The translations under genes were made by a program, and so were the position numbers. The notes under the pieces were generated by a model. That model ran no database searches. It was not told the DNA's origin and was given only the letters and a program-made list of their open reading frames with translations. From NCBI GenBank assembly GCA_016793925.1, contig JAEULH010000010.1:1-64000 (forward strand): 64,000 nt of DNA. Direction: 5' to 3'. This DNA comes from Rhodospirillales bacterium (lineage in GTDB: Bacteria > Pseudomonadota > Alphaproteobacteria > Rhodospirillales > Defluviicoccaceae). Shown one piece after another: positions 23,396-30,579 of the stretch (positions are counted from its first letter, which is position 1; each line of letters opens with the position of its first letter).

Positions 23396-23788
23396 ATGAG
23401 CGAAAGCAATCCCGACCTCAGGCGCGGGGCGACCCTTGTCCGCCGCCGCGATTTCGCATCGGCGCTCGCAGCCGTGCTCGCGGCTTTGCCTGTCGCCGTC
23501 GCCGCCGGACGCGCCGCGGCCCAGATCGTCGACTGGTCGGCGGACGATGCGGCCCGCTATGCCGCGTTTCGCAAGGCCTTCGGCGAGTACAGCGACCTGA
23601 ACGACCGCGAGTTCGCCGCCCGGATGGAGACGCTGTTTCGCACCCTCGACAAGAACCCCGACGCCGACGTGGTCGCCGCCGAAGTCTCGCGCCGCCTGCC
23701 GGAATATCGTGATGCCCCGCGCGCTCGCCTCCAGCGCGAATTGACCTCGCTGTTCCGCAAGGCGCGCCAGCACTTCGAGAGCCCTTGA
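23396..23788 (+). CDS. Hypothetical exported protein with Tat-like signal
   Basis: 130 aa. The N-terminus has a twin-arginine-like signal (LVRRRDFASALAAVLAALP, cleavage around AGRAAAQ at residue 43), so the mature part of about 87 residues would be periplasmic. The mature part is helical and charged (DDAARYAAFRKAFGEYSDLN). No family is recognised. The ATG at 23396 follows AGGAACGGG. An antisense open frame covers 23219-23809, but the signal peptide on this strand favours this reading. Confidence 0.6.
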   Translation: MSESNPDLRRGATLVRRRDFASALAAVLAALPVAVAAGRAAAQIVDWSADDAARYAAFRKAFGEYSDLNDREFAARMETLFRTLDKNPDADVVAAEVSRRLPEYRDAPRARLQRELTSLFRKARQHFESP

Positions 23789-23876
23789 CGGCCGGTCCGC
23801 CGCGGACACCGGCGAAGCCGAAGAGGAGCGGAAGAGCCGGCATCCTGACCGCGCGTGCGGGTACGGCGCCGCGGCC

Positions 23877-24647
23877 TCAGGAGGCGAAGCTGCGCACCAG
23901 GCTGCCGACGACCAGCGACCAGCCGTCGACCAAAACGAAGAAAATGATCTTGAACGGGAGAGCGATGATGATCGGCGGCAGCATCATCATGCCCATCGAC
24001 ATCAGGATCGAGGCGACGACCATGTCGATGATCAGGAACGGGATGAAAACGAGAAAGCCGATTTCGAAGGCGCGACGCAACTCGCTGATCATGAACGCCG
24101 GCACAAGCACGCGCACGGGCGTTTCGGCCTGCGCATTGCCGGCGCCTTTCGCCTCCTCCAGCCGCACTTCGGCGAGATCGGCAAACAACGCCAAGTCTTC
24201 CGGGCGCACGTGGCGGGACATGAAGGCGTGGACCGGCCGCACGGCACGGCTGAACGCGTCCGCCTCGTCGATCTCCCCGGCGACCAGGGGCGCGATTCCG
24301 CTGTGATAGGCCTCCTCCAGGGTCGGGGCCATCACGAACAGCGTCAGGAACAAAGCGAGGCTGATCAGCACCTGGTTCGGCGGCGTCTGCTGGGTGCCGA
24401 GCGCCATGCGAACGAAAGACAGGACCACCACGATGCGGGTGAACGACGTCACCATCACCAGGATCGACGGCGCCAGACTGAGAACCGTAAGCAGGGCGAT
24501 GAGCTGAACGATCCGCCCGGTGGCGGCGCCGTCGGCGTCGGCGAAGTCGAGCGACATCGACTGCGCCGCGGCCGGTTCAGCCAGGGCAAACACAAATAAG
24601 GCGGACAGGCCGGCGAGCAGACCGACGAACGCGTCTTGGCGTCTCAT
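23877..24647 (-). CDS. fliP: Flagellar type III export membrane protein FliP
   Basis: A core subunit of the flagellar export gate (FliPQR) in the inner membrane, 256 aa. It has a signal-like N-terminus (LSALFVFALAEPAAA) and the diagnostic FliP sequence FTRIVVVLSFVRMALGTQQ, PPNQVLISLALFLTLFVM, then FLVFIPFLIIDMVVASILMS and the C-terminal PFKIIFFVLVDGW. The ATG at 24647 overlaps the fliO stop (ATGA); an ATG two codons upstream (24653) is also possible. It ends the small fli cluster. No fliQ, fliR or flhB follows, which is unusual. Confidence 0.96.
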   Translation of the reverse strand: MRRQDAFVGLLAGLSALFVFALAEPAAAQSMSLDFADADGAATGRIVQLIALLTVLSLAPSILVMVTSFTRIVVVLSFVRMALGTQQTPPNQVLISLALFLTLFVMAPTLEEAYHSGIAPLVAGEIDEADAFSRAVRPVHAFMSRHVRPEDLALFADLAEVRLEEAKGAGNAQAETPVRVLVPAFMISELRRAFEIGFLVFIPFLIIDMVVASILMSMGMMMLPPIIIALPFKIIFFVLVDGWSLVVGSLVRSFAS

Positions 24648-24991
24648 CGCCATGACTCGGCCAGGGCCGTGGCGAAGGTGGGCGCCGGCTCCTTTGCCGG
24701 CTGCTCCGGCGCCGGCCCTGCGACCGTCCCGCCGATCCGGATGCCCGCTTCGACCAGCGTCGCCCCATTCGGACCGAGCACCACCAAATGCTCGACGCTG
24801 TCGCGACTGACCAGGACCAGCTTGTGGCGGGCGTCGAGCAGCGCCGTCTCGCTCACCGTCAGCCGCCGCTCGCCCCCGCGCCGAGGGGCGTGGCCGAGGC
24901 CGAAGCGCCGCGCCGCCAATGCCGCCAGGGCGATCAGCGCGAGGACGAAGCTGAAGGCGAGCGCGAGCTGCAGGCAGGTCCCCCAGGTCAT
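24644..24991 (-). CDS. fliO: FliO-like flagellar assembly protein
   Basis: A 115-aa membrane protein with one N-terminal TM (LQLALAFSFVLALIALAALA) followed by a basic stretch and a small cytoplasmic domain with LLDARHKLVLVSRDSVEHLVV, the typical FliO pattern. FliO helps FliP complex assembly. The gene overlaps fliP (ATGA) and its own start overlaps the preceding gene's stop (ATGA at 24988-24991), so the three are coupled. FliO is weakly conserved in general; position next to fliP supports the call. Confidence 0.85.
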   Translation of the reverse strand: MTWGTCLQLALAFSFVLALIALAALAARRFGLGHAPRRGGERRLTVSETALLDARHKLVLVSRDSVEHLVVLGPNGATLVEAGIRIGGTVAGPAPEQPAKEPAPTFATALAESWR

Positions 24992-25413
24992 GCCGACCCT
25001 CCCGCCGGGCCCGGACGGGGATCCCGGTCGCGTTCCGAAGCAGGCGTTCGCCGATCCGGGCGCTTGCCGTCGCCCTTGCCGTCATAGGCGCGGAAAGCTG
25101 AGCGGCGCGCCGCGGCAGCGATTTCGCGAACGACGGGACCGGAGGCGGCCGCGAGATCCTCGCCCAGCGCGTCCATCGCCGCCTGAAGGGCGATCACCCG
25201 CGGCGCCAGACCAAGCGTGGCCTCGGCGGACGCGCGCAGAACGGCGTCGCGCAAATCGACGGTGGCAAATCCGAGCACCGTGAGGTCGACGGCCTGACCC
25301 TCCTCGATGAGGCGCCGCGCGCCGGCAATGAGGACGGCGATGCGCTCAATCCGCACTTCGAGATCGCGCAGCGAGGGTGCGGCGGACGACTGGCTGGGCA
25401 CGGGCTGATCCAT
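24988..25413 (-). CDS. Hypothetical protein at the head of the fliO-fliP operon
   Basis: 141 aa, soluble and mostly helical, starting MDQPVPSQSSAAPSLRDLEV and ending in a charged, disordered Asp/Arg/Pro-rich tail (after about residue 110). No known family is recognised. Its stop overlaps the fliO start by ATGA, so a flagellar role, for instance in assembly or regulation, is inferred from context. It could be a divergent form of a protein usually found in alphaproteobacterial fli clusters. Confidence 0.7.
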   Translation of the reverse strand: MDQPVPSQSSAAPSLRDLEVRIERIAVLIAGARRLIEEGQAVDLTVLGFATVDLRDAVLRASAEATLGLAPRVIALQAAMDALGEDLAAASGPVVREIAAAARRSAFRAYDGKGDGKRPDRRTPASERDRDPRPGPAGGSA

Positions 25414-25495
25414 CGGTCATTGCAGCGATTTTGTCCGGGTCTTGACCGGAGTTTGGGCCGATGGTCTTAACAAGCCCTTAGCGCGAGCCTCGGCC

Positions 25496-26215
25496 TCACG
25501 CCGGCGGCGGCGGCGTTGAGCTCAGGCGCGGGTGCGGACGATAGCCTCTTGCGACGACGTAGAGTTCGGCCGATTCCGCACGGGACGCGGGCGGCTTGGC
25601 GTGGCGCACGGAGGCGAACGCGCGCTTGAGCTTCGCGAGAAGGTCGGGCGCGGCGCCGCCCTGCCAGACCTTGGCGATGAAGCTGCCGCCAGGCGCAAGG
25701 ATCTCCAGCGCCAAATCCAGCGCCGCCTCCGCGAGCGCAATGATGCGCAGGTGATCCGCCCCGGCATGACCGCTGGCCGCCGGGGCCATGTCGCTGAGTA
25801 CGACGTCGGCCACCCCGTCGAGAGCGGCTCGAACCAGATCCGGAACCTCCGCATCGCGAATGTCGGCTGCGAGCGTCACCGCGCCGCCGAGCGGCTCGAT
25901 CGGGGTGAGGTCGAGGGCGACGACGGCGCCGCGCCCTCCCTGCCCGGAGCGCACCCTTTCGATCGCGACCTGCGCCCAGCCGCCGGGCGCCGCGCCAAGA
26001 TCCACGACCCGGGCGCCGGGTCTGAGCAGATGGAAGCGGTCGTCGAGCTCCATCAGTTTGAAGGCGGCGCGGGAGCGGTAGCCGAGGCGATGCGCCTTGG
26101 CGACATAGGGATCCGCGTGCTGGCGGCGAAGCCAGCGCGCCGACGAGGCTGATCGCTTCTTTGCCGGCTGCGGCCGCGCCTTTTCGCCGCGACCGGGCCC
26201 CGAGCCCCGCTTCAA
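25496..26215 (-). CDS. rlmE: 23S rRNA 2'-O-ribose uridine methyltransferase RlmE
   Basis: A SAM-dependent methyltransferase (FtsJ/RrmJ) that methylates U2552 in the A-loop of 23S rRNA. The SAM-binding motif VVDLGAAPGGWAQVA, the catalytic Asp in VVLSDMAPAASGH and the Lys in GGSFIAKVWQGG are visible, as is the entry GYRSRAAFKLMELD. The 239-aa form has a basic, Lys/Arg-rich N-terminal extension of about 35 residues. The first in-frame start is TTG at 26215 with no clear ribosome binding site; an upstream ATG is in another frame. Upstream of the flagellar trio on the same strand, after an 82-bp gap. Confidence 0.95.
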   Translation of the reverse strand: MKRGSGPGRGEKARPQPAKKRSASSARWLRRQHADPYVAKAHRLGYRSRAAFKLMELDDRFHLLRPGARVVDLGAAPGGWAQVAIERVRSGQGGRGAVVALDLTPIEPLGGAVTLAADIRDAEVPDLVRAALDGVADVVLSDMAPAASGHAGADHLRIIALAEAALDLALEILAPGGSFIAKVWQGGAAPDLLAKLKRAFASVRHAKPPASRAESAELYVVARGYRPHPRLSSTPPPPA

Positions 26216-26345
26216 GGAAGGTCGTCCGGGTTGCGCTTCGTCATCGTGGTTGACACATTGTCGGCCTGGACAGGCTGGCGCAAGCGCCTCTACAAAATGG
26301 GCCGACGCTGTGCTAGAAGCCTCGGCGTGGCCACCGCCGTTCTGG

Positions 26346-26419
26346 TGGGGGATAGTTTAGCGGTAGAACTCTCGGCTCTGGACCGAGCGACCCTGGTTCG
26401 AATCCAGGTCCCCCAGCCA
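26346..26419 (+). tRNA. tRNA-Gln (anticodon CUG)
   Basis: 74 nt with an encoded CCA end. The acceptor stem is TGGGGGA (26346-26352) with TCCCCCA (26409-26415), the anticodon arm is CTCGG-CTCTGGA-CCGAG giving anticodon CTG, and the T arm is CCTGG-TTCGAAT-CCAGG. The first pair is U1-A72 and the discriminator base is G, both typical of glutamine tRNAs. The D arm GTTTAGCGGTAGAAC is normal. Confidence 0.97.
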
Positions 26420-26537
26420 TTGCGCTCGCATCCACGCACCGCCGCTCGCGACGCCGCCGGTGACGCTGTTCGCGGCGGCGGATCTGTGAGACGATCGGAA
26501 ATGGTGTAAGCCCTTCCCATCGAGGGATATCGCGGTC

Positions 26538-27899
26538 GTGGCCTGGGAACACCCGCACGGCAACGGCGCCAACAACAGCTTCGCCGACGTCAACACGGCT
26601 CCTGCAGGCGCCGGATTGCTCAGCGTGCCCGGCCTCGGCTCGTTCGCTCCAGGTGCCGGACCGGTCATCGCGCCCGACGGCACCGTCTATCTCGGCACCA
26701 CCGAAGGCAGGCTCATTGCGCTGCGCGCCGACGGCGGTGAGCTATGGGCCGCCCAACTCCCGTCGCTGCAGGGCATTGTCTCCTCGCCGGTCATCGGCAC
26801 GGACGGTTCGATCTACGTCGTCGGCCTGTCCCTGCCGGTTCGCGATCATCGCGAGGGCAGCGTCGTCACGGTCTACCAGGCATGGCTGCACAAGTTCGCG
26901 CAGACGGGCGAACGGCTCTGGGACGCCCCTTTCCCGGCGCAACGCAATCGGGCGTTGCCCTACTACGGTCCGCGGCTGACGGGTGCGCCGAACATCTGGA
27001 GATTGGGCGCCGAAGAGTATGCGATCGTTCCAGTCGTCTATCGCAGCTTCGGAAGAGAATACCATGTCGTCGCGTTTCCGGCACGTGGCGGCACCCCTGT
27101 TAGCAGACGAGTTTCCTACATCCCCGACTCGGTTACAGGCGGCAGCGACTGGAATTGGTGGAATTGGTGGGAGGTACCGTTCGATCACGGCGTGGAAGTG
27201 GATCCGATCGCTCTGCCCGGCTTGCCGCCCGTGGCTGTTTATACGCTTCCGGGTGGGGGAACGCCCTGGATCATGGCGTCCGATCGCGTGCACGACACGG
27301 TCGGGATGACATTCGATCCGGCGCAAGGGTTCTACGAGCACGTCCGCGTGCGGGATGCGAATCGCGCGATGCTGTCTGCGCCGAGCGCGCTTCCCGACTC
27401 TCATACAACGGTCGGGACGAACTCGGGCGAGGTTGTCTTCGTCGGGCCGAGCCAGATCGTGATCCCGCCGGTAAACGCCTTTGGCGGAACGACCGACCCG
27501 GAGTACGCGCCCCGGATCTTCGCTTCGCTCACTTTGACCGCTGATCCCAGCCTTGCCGTGGTGGTGGGCCTCGACGGACAGTACGCGCTCTTGCGCCGCA
27601 ACACGGTCGAGTACCGAACTCGTCTCGGGGGACCCTCAGTCGTGCCGGCCGCGGCCTCGCGCACGAACGTTTTCGTTTCGACCGACAACGCGCTCGTTAC
27701 GTTCAATTCCGATGTCACAAGCGAGCTCAGGCGCTTTCCCTGGCTCGGCGGCGGGACATCGCCGCCCGCGATCGGGCCGAGCGGCCGGGTCTACGCGATC
27801 GCATCCAACATTCTCTTCATCTTTCCGCCGCCGCGCCAGAGACCGCGGCCGGAGGGGCCGGTCGGCGGCGACCGGCCGCCGCCGATCAACCCGGGCTGA
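26538..27899 (+). CDS. PQQ-like beta-propeller repeat protein
   Basis: 453 aa with WD/PQQ-like propeller repeats: VIAPDGTVYLGTTEGRLIAL with GELWAAQL, then VIGTDGSIYVVGLS, a central insertion, and AIGPSGRVYAIASNILFIFP. Such folds serve as binding platforms (for example BamB-like); enzyme residues are not recognisable. No signal peptide is visible, so it looks cytoplasmic unless the start is wrong. A tryptophan-rich stretch (DWNWWNWWEV, residues about 204-213) comes from a small tandem repeat. The C-terminus is Pro/Arg-rich. The start is GTG at 26538 with a GAGGGAT site. It stands alone, downstream of tRNA-Gln. GC content is slightly lower than in the neighbours. Confidence 0.75.
   Translation: MAWEHPHGNGANNSFADVNTAPAGAGLLSVPGLGSFAPGAGPVIAPDGTVYLGTTEGRLIALRADGGELWAAQLPSLQGIVSSPVIGTDGSIYVVGLSLPVRDHREGSVVTVYQAWLHKFAQTGERLWDAPFPAQRNRALPYYGPRLTGAPNIWRLGAEEYAIVPVVYRSFGREYHVVAFPARGGTPVSRRVSYIPDSVTGGSDWNWWNWWEVPFDHGVEVDPIALPGLPPVAVYTLPGGGTPWIMASDRVHDTVGMTFDPAQGFYEHVRVRDANRAMLSAPSALPDSHTTVGTNSGEVVFVGPSQIVIPPVNAFGGTTDPEYAPRIFASLTLTADPSLAVVVGLDGQYALLRRNTVEYRTRLGGPSVVPAAASRTNVFVSTDNALVTFNSDVTSELRRFPWLGGGTSPPAIGPSGRVYAIASNILFIFPPPRQRPRPEGPVGGDRPPPINPG
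27151..27168 (+). repeat. 9-bp tandem repeat encoding Trp-Asn-Trp
   Basis: GGAATTGGT is present twice in a row inside the propeller gene and encodes WNW-WNW. It creates an unusually Trp-dense segment. Confidence 0.7.
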
Positions 27900-28048
27900 C
27901 GGAAGGGGCGGTTTCCGGGCCGAGCCTGCCTGGAGGTCGCCGCCGGGCGGACGATGTTCGACCACGGCCAAGGCGTCGGTCGCTGCTGTCGCGAGAGGCT
28001 CGCGATAATCATTAAAATTTACCCAAATAGGGTCTATAGTCGCTCGTC

Positions 28049-28612
28049 ATGAGCACCATGGGGGATGCCGGTCGGCTCCGCGCCGCCGGAAGATTTGACC
28101 GTACCGTGCGCGGAAGCGCCCGCGCCTTCGCTCTCGCCGCCTGCGCCTGGATTGCCCTGCTCTGCGCCACGGCCACCGCCGATGTCAGCGGGACGGCCGT
28201 CATCATCGACGGCGACACCATTGACGTCGGCGGCGAACGGATCCGCCTGCAGGGCATCGATGCGCCGGAAAGCCGCCAGCACTGTTCGGTGGGCGGCAGC
28301 GACTGGTCCTGCGGCGAAAGCGCAACCCTGGCACTGGAGCATGAAGCCCGCGGCCGAACGGTGAATTGCAAAGGATCGGAGAGAGACCGCTACGGGCGCG
28401 TCCTCGCGGTGTGCTTCGCAGGCGACACCGACCTGAACGCGATGATGGTCCGCGAAGGTTTTGCGCTCGCCTACCGGCGGTACTCCAGGGAATACGTCGC
28501 CGAAGAGGAGGCGGCTCGGGTCGCGCGCAAGGGCCTTTGGCGCAGCTCGTCCGTCGAACCGTGGAAATGGCGCCGTTCGGGCGCACAGAGGGCGCGGAAC
28601 GACCGTCAATGA
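28049..28612 (+). CDS. Thermonuclease-like (SNase) secreted nuclease
   Basis: A 187-aa staphylococcal-nuclease-fold protein. After an N-terminal membrane/signal segment (FALAACAWIALLCATATA, about residues 27-44) comes the OB-fold with VIIDGDTIDVGGERIRLQGI, the DAPE motif carrying the first catalytic Asp/Arg neighbourhood, ERDRYGRVLAVCF with the later Arg, and FALAYRRYSREY near the end. Probably exported or membrane-anchored and calcium-dependent. It overlaps radC by 4 nt (ATGA), an odd partner for an exported enzyme. The 149-bp region upstream is AT-rich near 28010-28030 and may hold the promoter. Confidence 0.88.
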   Translation: MSTMGDAGRLRAAGRFDRTVRGSARAFALAACAWIALLCATATADVSGTAVIIDGDTIDVGGERIRLQGIDAPESRQHCSVGGSDWSCGESATLALEHEARGRTVNCKGSERDRYGRVLAVCFAGDTDLNAMMVREGFALAYRRYSREYVAEEEAARVARKGLWRSSSVEPWKWRRSGAQRARNDRQ

Positions 28613-29571
28613 CGGCGCTGCATCCGCGGCCGCTGGAGCCCTTCGGCCTCAGCGTCACCCGTCACGCCCCCGGCGAGGGTCCCCTCGTCTACACCGTCAA
28701 AGGCCAGACCCACCGCTACCGGCACGTGCTGCGCAGCCTGGGCGGGCGCTGGGACGCGCTGAAGCGCGTCTGGCTCTTCGAGGGCGACGACCCGACGCCG
28801 GTGATCGCGGAAAGTCTTTGCCCGGCGACCGCGCCGGGGCTGGCCGACAGCGCCGGGACGATCGACCTCGTGGCGGCCAACCCGCCGCACTTCTGGGGTC
28901 ACCGGCAGCGCCTACGCGACCGCTTTCTTTCAGGCCCCGACGACGGCGTTCCGGATTACGAGTTGCTCGAACTGCTGTTGTTTTTCGCCATCGAGCGGGT
29001 CGACACCAAGCCTTTGGCCAAGGCGCTCCTGCAGCGGTTCGGCAGCCTCGCCGGCGTCCTTCATGCCCGCCCCGATCAACTCGCCGAAGTCGAAGGCGTC
29101 AACCATTTCGCGGTAACGCTGTTCAAGGCCCTGCGCACGCTGTCCGCGCGGGCGGTTCGCGAGGAGATTTGCGAACGGCCCGTCTTCGACAACTGGGACA
29201 AACTGGTGACGTATCTGCGTGCGACCATGGCGCACGCAATGGTCGAGCAGTTCCGGCTGCTCTTTCTCGATCGCATGAACGTGCTCATCGCCGACGAGAT
29301 GCAGCATCAGGGAACGATCGACCACACGCCGGTGTACCCGCGCGAGGTGGTCAAGCGCGCCTTGGCGCTTGATGCCTCGGCGCTGATCATGGTCCACAAC
29401 CACCCAAGCAACCACCCCGCCCCCTCCAAGCCCGACATTGCGATGACCCGCGAGGTTCGCGAGGCGCTGGCGAAGGTCGGCATCATCCTCCACGACCATC
29501 TGATCGTTTCGAAAAGCGGACACACCAGCTTTCGCCAGCTCGGACTGCTGGATGAGAAACGCGGTCGATAA
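28609..29571 (+). CDS. radC: RadC-family JAMM protein with N-terminal extension
   Basis: 320 aa. The C-terminal RadC/MPN+ domain has the JAMM zinc motif HNHPSNHPAPSKPD and the preceding family stretch LIADEMQHQGTIDHTPVYPR; a helix-hairpin-helix-like region (LLQRFGSLAGVLHARPDQL) precedes it. Unlike usual RadC of about 220-230 aa, there are about 90 extra N-terminal residues with a short motif LRSLGGRWDALKRVWLFEG. That motif resembles the Gly-x-x-Trp-Asp...Trp pattern of small HARP/DUF5710-like modules. RadC biochemical function is unresolved. Starts with ATGA inside the nuclease stop. Confidence 0.9.
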   Translation: MTALHPRPLEPFGLSVTRHAPGEGPLVYTVKGQTHRYRHVLRSLGGRWDALKRVWLFEGDDPTPVIAESLCPATAPGLADSAGTIDLVAANPPHFWGHRQRLRDRFLSGPDDGVPDYELLELLLFFAIERVDTKPLAKALLQRFGSLAGVLHARPDQLAEVEGVNHFAVTLFKALRTLSARAVREEICERPVFDNWDKLVTYLRATMAHAMVEQFRLLFLDRMNVLIADEMQHQGTIDHTPVYPREVVKRALALDASALIMVHNHPSNHPAPSKPDIAMTREVREALAKVGIILHDHLIVSKSGHTSFRQLGLLDEKRGR

Positions 29572-29862
29572 GGCAGGCGCCCTTCTCGCCTGTCATGTGA
29601 TCCCGGGCGAGGTCATGGAAGCCGACCTCAAGGGCAGGTCGACGGAGCCCCGAGCGGCCGGACGGCGAAAGATGCGCGAAGCGCTCTGCCAAGCGGGTGG
29701 TGATCTCACTTTGAAAACATCGCTCTGAGACACTACCGCCAAGCGCGCATTCTTTGCGTCGCGCCGAAACCTGCGCCATTATGGCTGGAACGAAAGCGCG
29801 CGAAGCGGATCGGGAAGCGTGCCGCGCAAGCCGGGTTTTGTGTGGACCAGAGGAGAGCATCG

Positions 29863-30405
29863 ATGAAAGCATTGGCGTGGGCCGCCGTTCTTGCCGTCGC
29901 GGCGCCGATCGCGCTTGCCGCCCCGGCCACGCGCGCCGCCGACCTCGTTGAGACGGCAGCCTCGACTGATCGCTTCGACCGCCTCCTTGCCGCGGCCAAC
30001 GCCGCCGGCCTGACCGGGACACTGCGCGGCGATGGTTCCTACACGGTCTTCGCGCCGACCGACGAGGCTTTCAACACCCTGCCCTACGAAGTCTACCGGT
30101 CGCTTCTTCAGCCCCAGAACAAGGCCAAGCTGGCGCAGGTGGTCCGCTACCACGTCGTCCCCGGCAAGTACACGGTCAACGATCTCTCGGGTAAGCAGAC
30201 CTTCCTGACAACCGCCCAGGGGCAGACGATATTCGTCGACGGCGTCTCCAGCGGCAGCCTTACGATCAATGAAATCGACACCACGACCTACAACGCCAGG
30301 GAGATGGCGAACGCACTTCCCGGCGTCGGCGGCAGCAAGGGGATGGACATCCCCGCCACGAACGGCGTGATCATTCCGATCGACCGCGTCTTGCTGCCGC
30401 AGTAG
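29863..30405 (+). CDS. Exported fasciclin (FAS1) domain protein
   Basis: 180 aa, with a signal peptide (MKALAWAAVLAVAAPIALAA) and one FAS1 domain: DLVETAASTDRFDRLLAAAN, YTVFAPTDEAFNTLP (H1 box), YHVVPGKYT (H2 box) and NGVIIPIDRVLLP. Such proteins act in adhesion or at the cell surface. The ATG at 29863 has a strong AGGAG site 10 nt upstream. It stands just before the RpfC-like kinase (175-bp spacer) on the same strand; adhesion is a plausible output of that quorum-sensing block, but a regulatory link is not shown. Confidence 0.92.
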   Translation: MKALAWAAVLAVAAPIALAAPATRAADLVETAASTDRFDRLLAAANAAGLTGTLRGDGSYTVFAPTDEAFNTLPYEVYRSLLQPQNKAKLAQVVRYHVVPGKYTVNDLSGKQTFLTTAQGQTIFVDGVSSGSLTINEIDTTTYNAREMANALPGVGGSKGMDIPATNGVIIPIDRVLLPQ

Positions 30406-30579
30406 AGCGCCCGTCGCCACGGTCCACGTCGACCGGCAAGCAGGCAAGCCGGAGGCTCGGCGTCGGGCGACAGTCGTTCGACGGTCCGCCGCCGGAAGGC
30501 CGGCGTCCGTACACGATGACGGGCGCTTCGGCGCTTCGCGGCGAACGCGCCGTTCCACCTTCGCCATGGGCCGAACGGG

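Noticed and set aside
23219..23809. 196-aa minus-strand open frame opposite the Tat-like exported protein
   Set aside because: No motif; the plus-strand reading has a coherent signal peptide and ribosome binding site.
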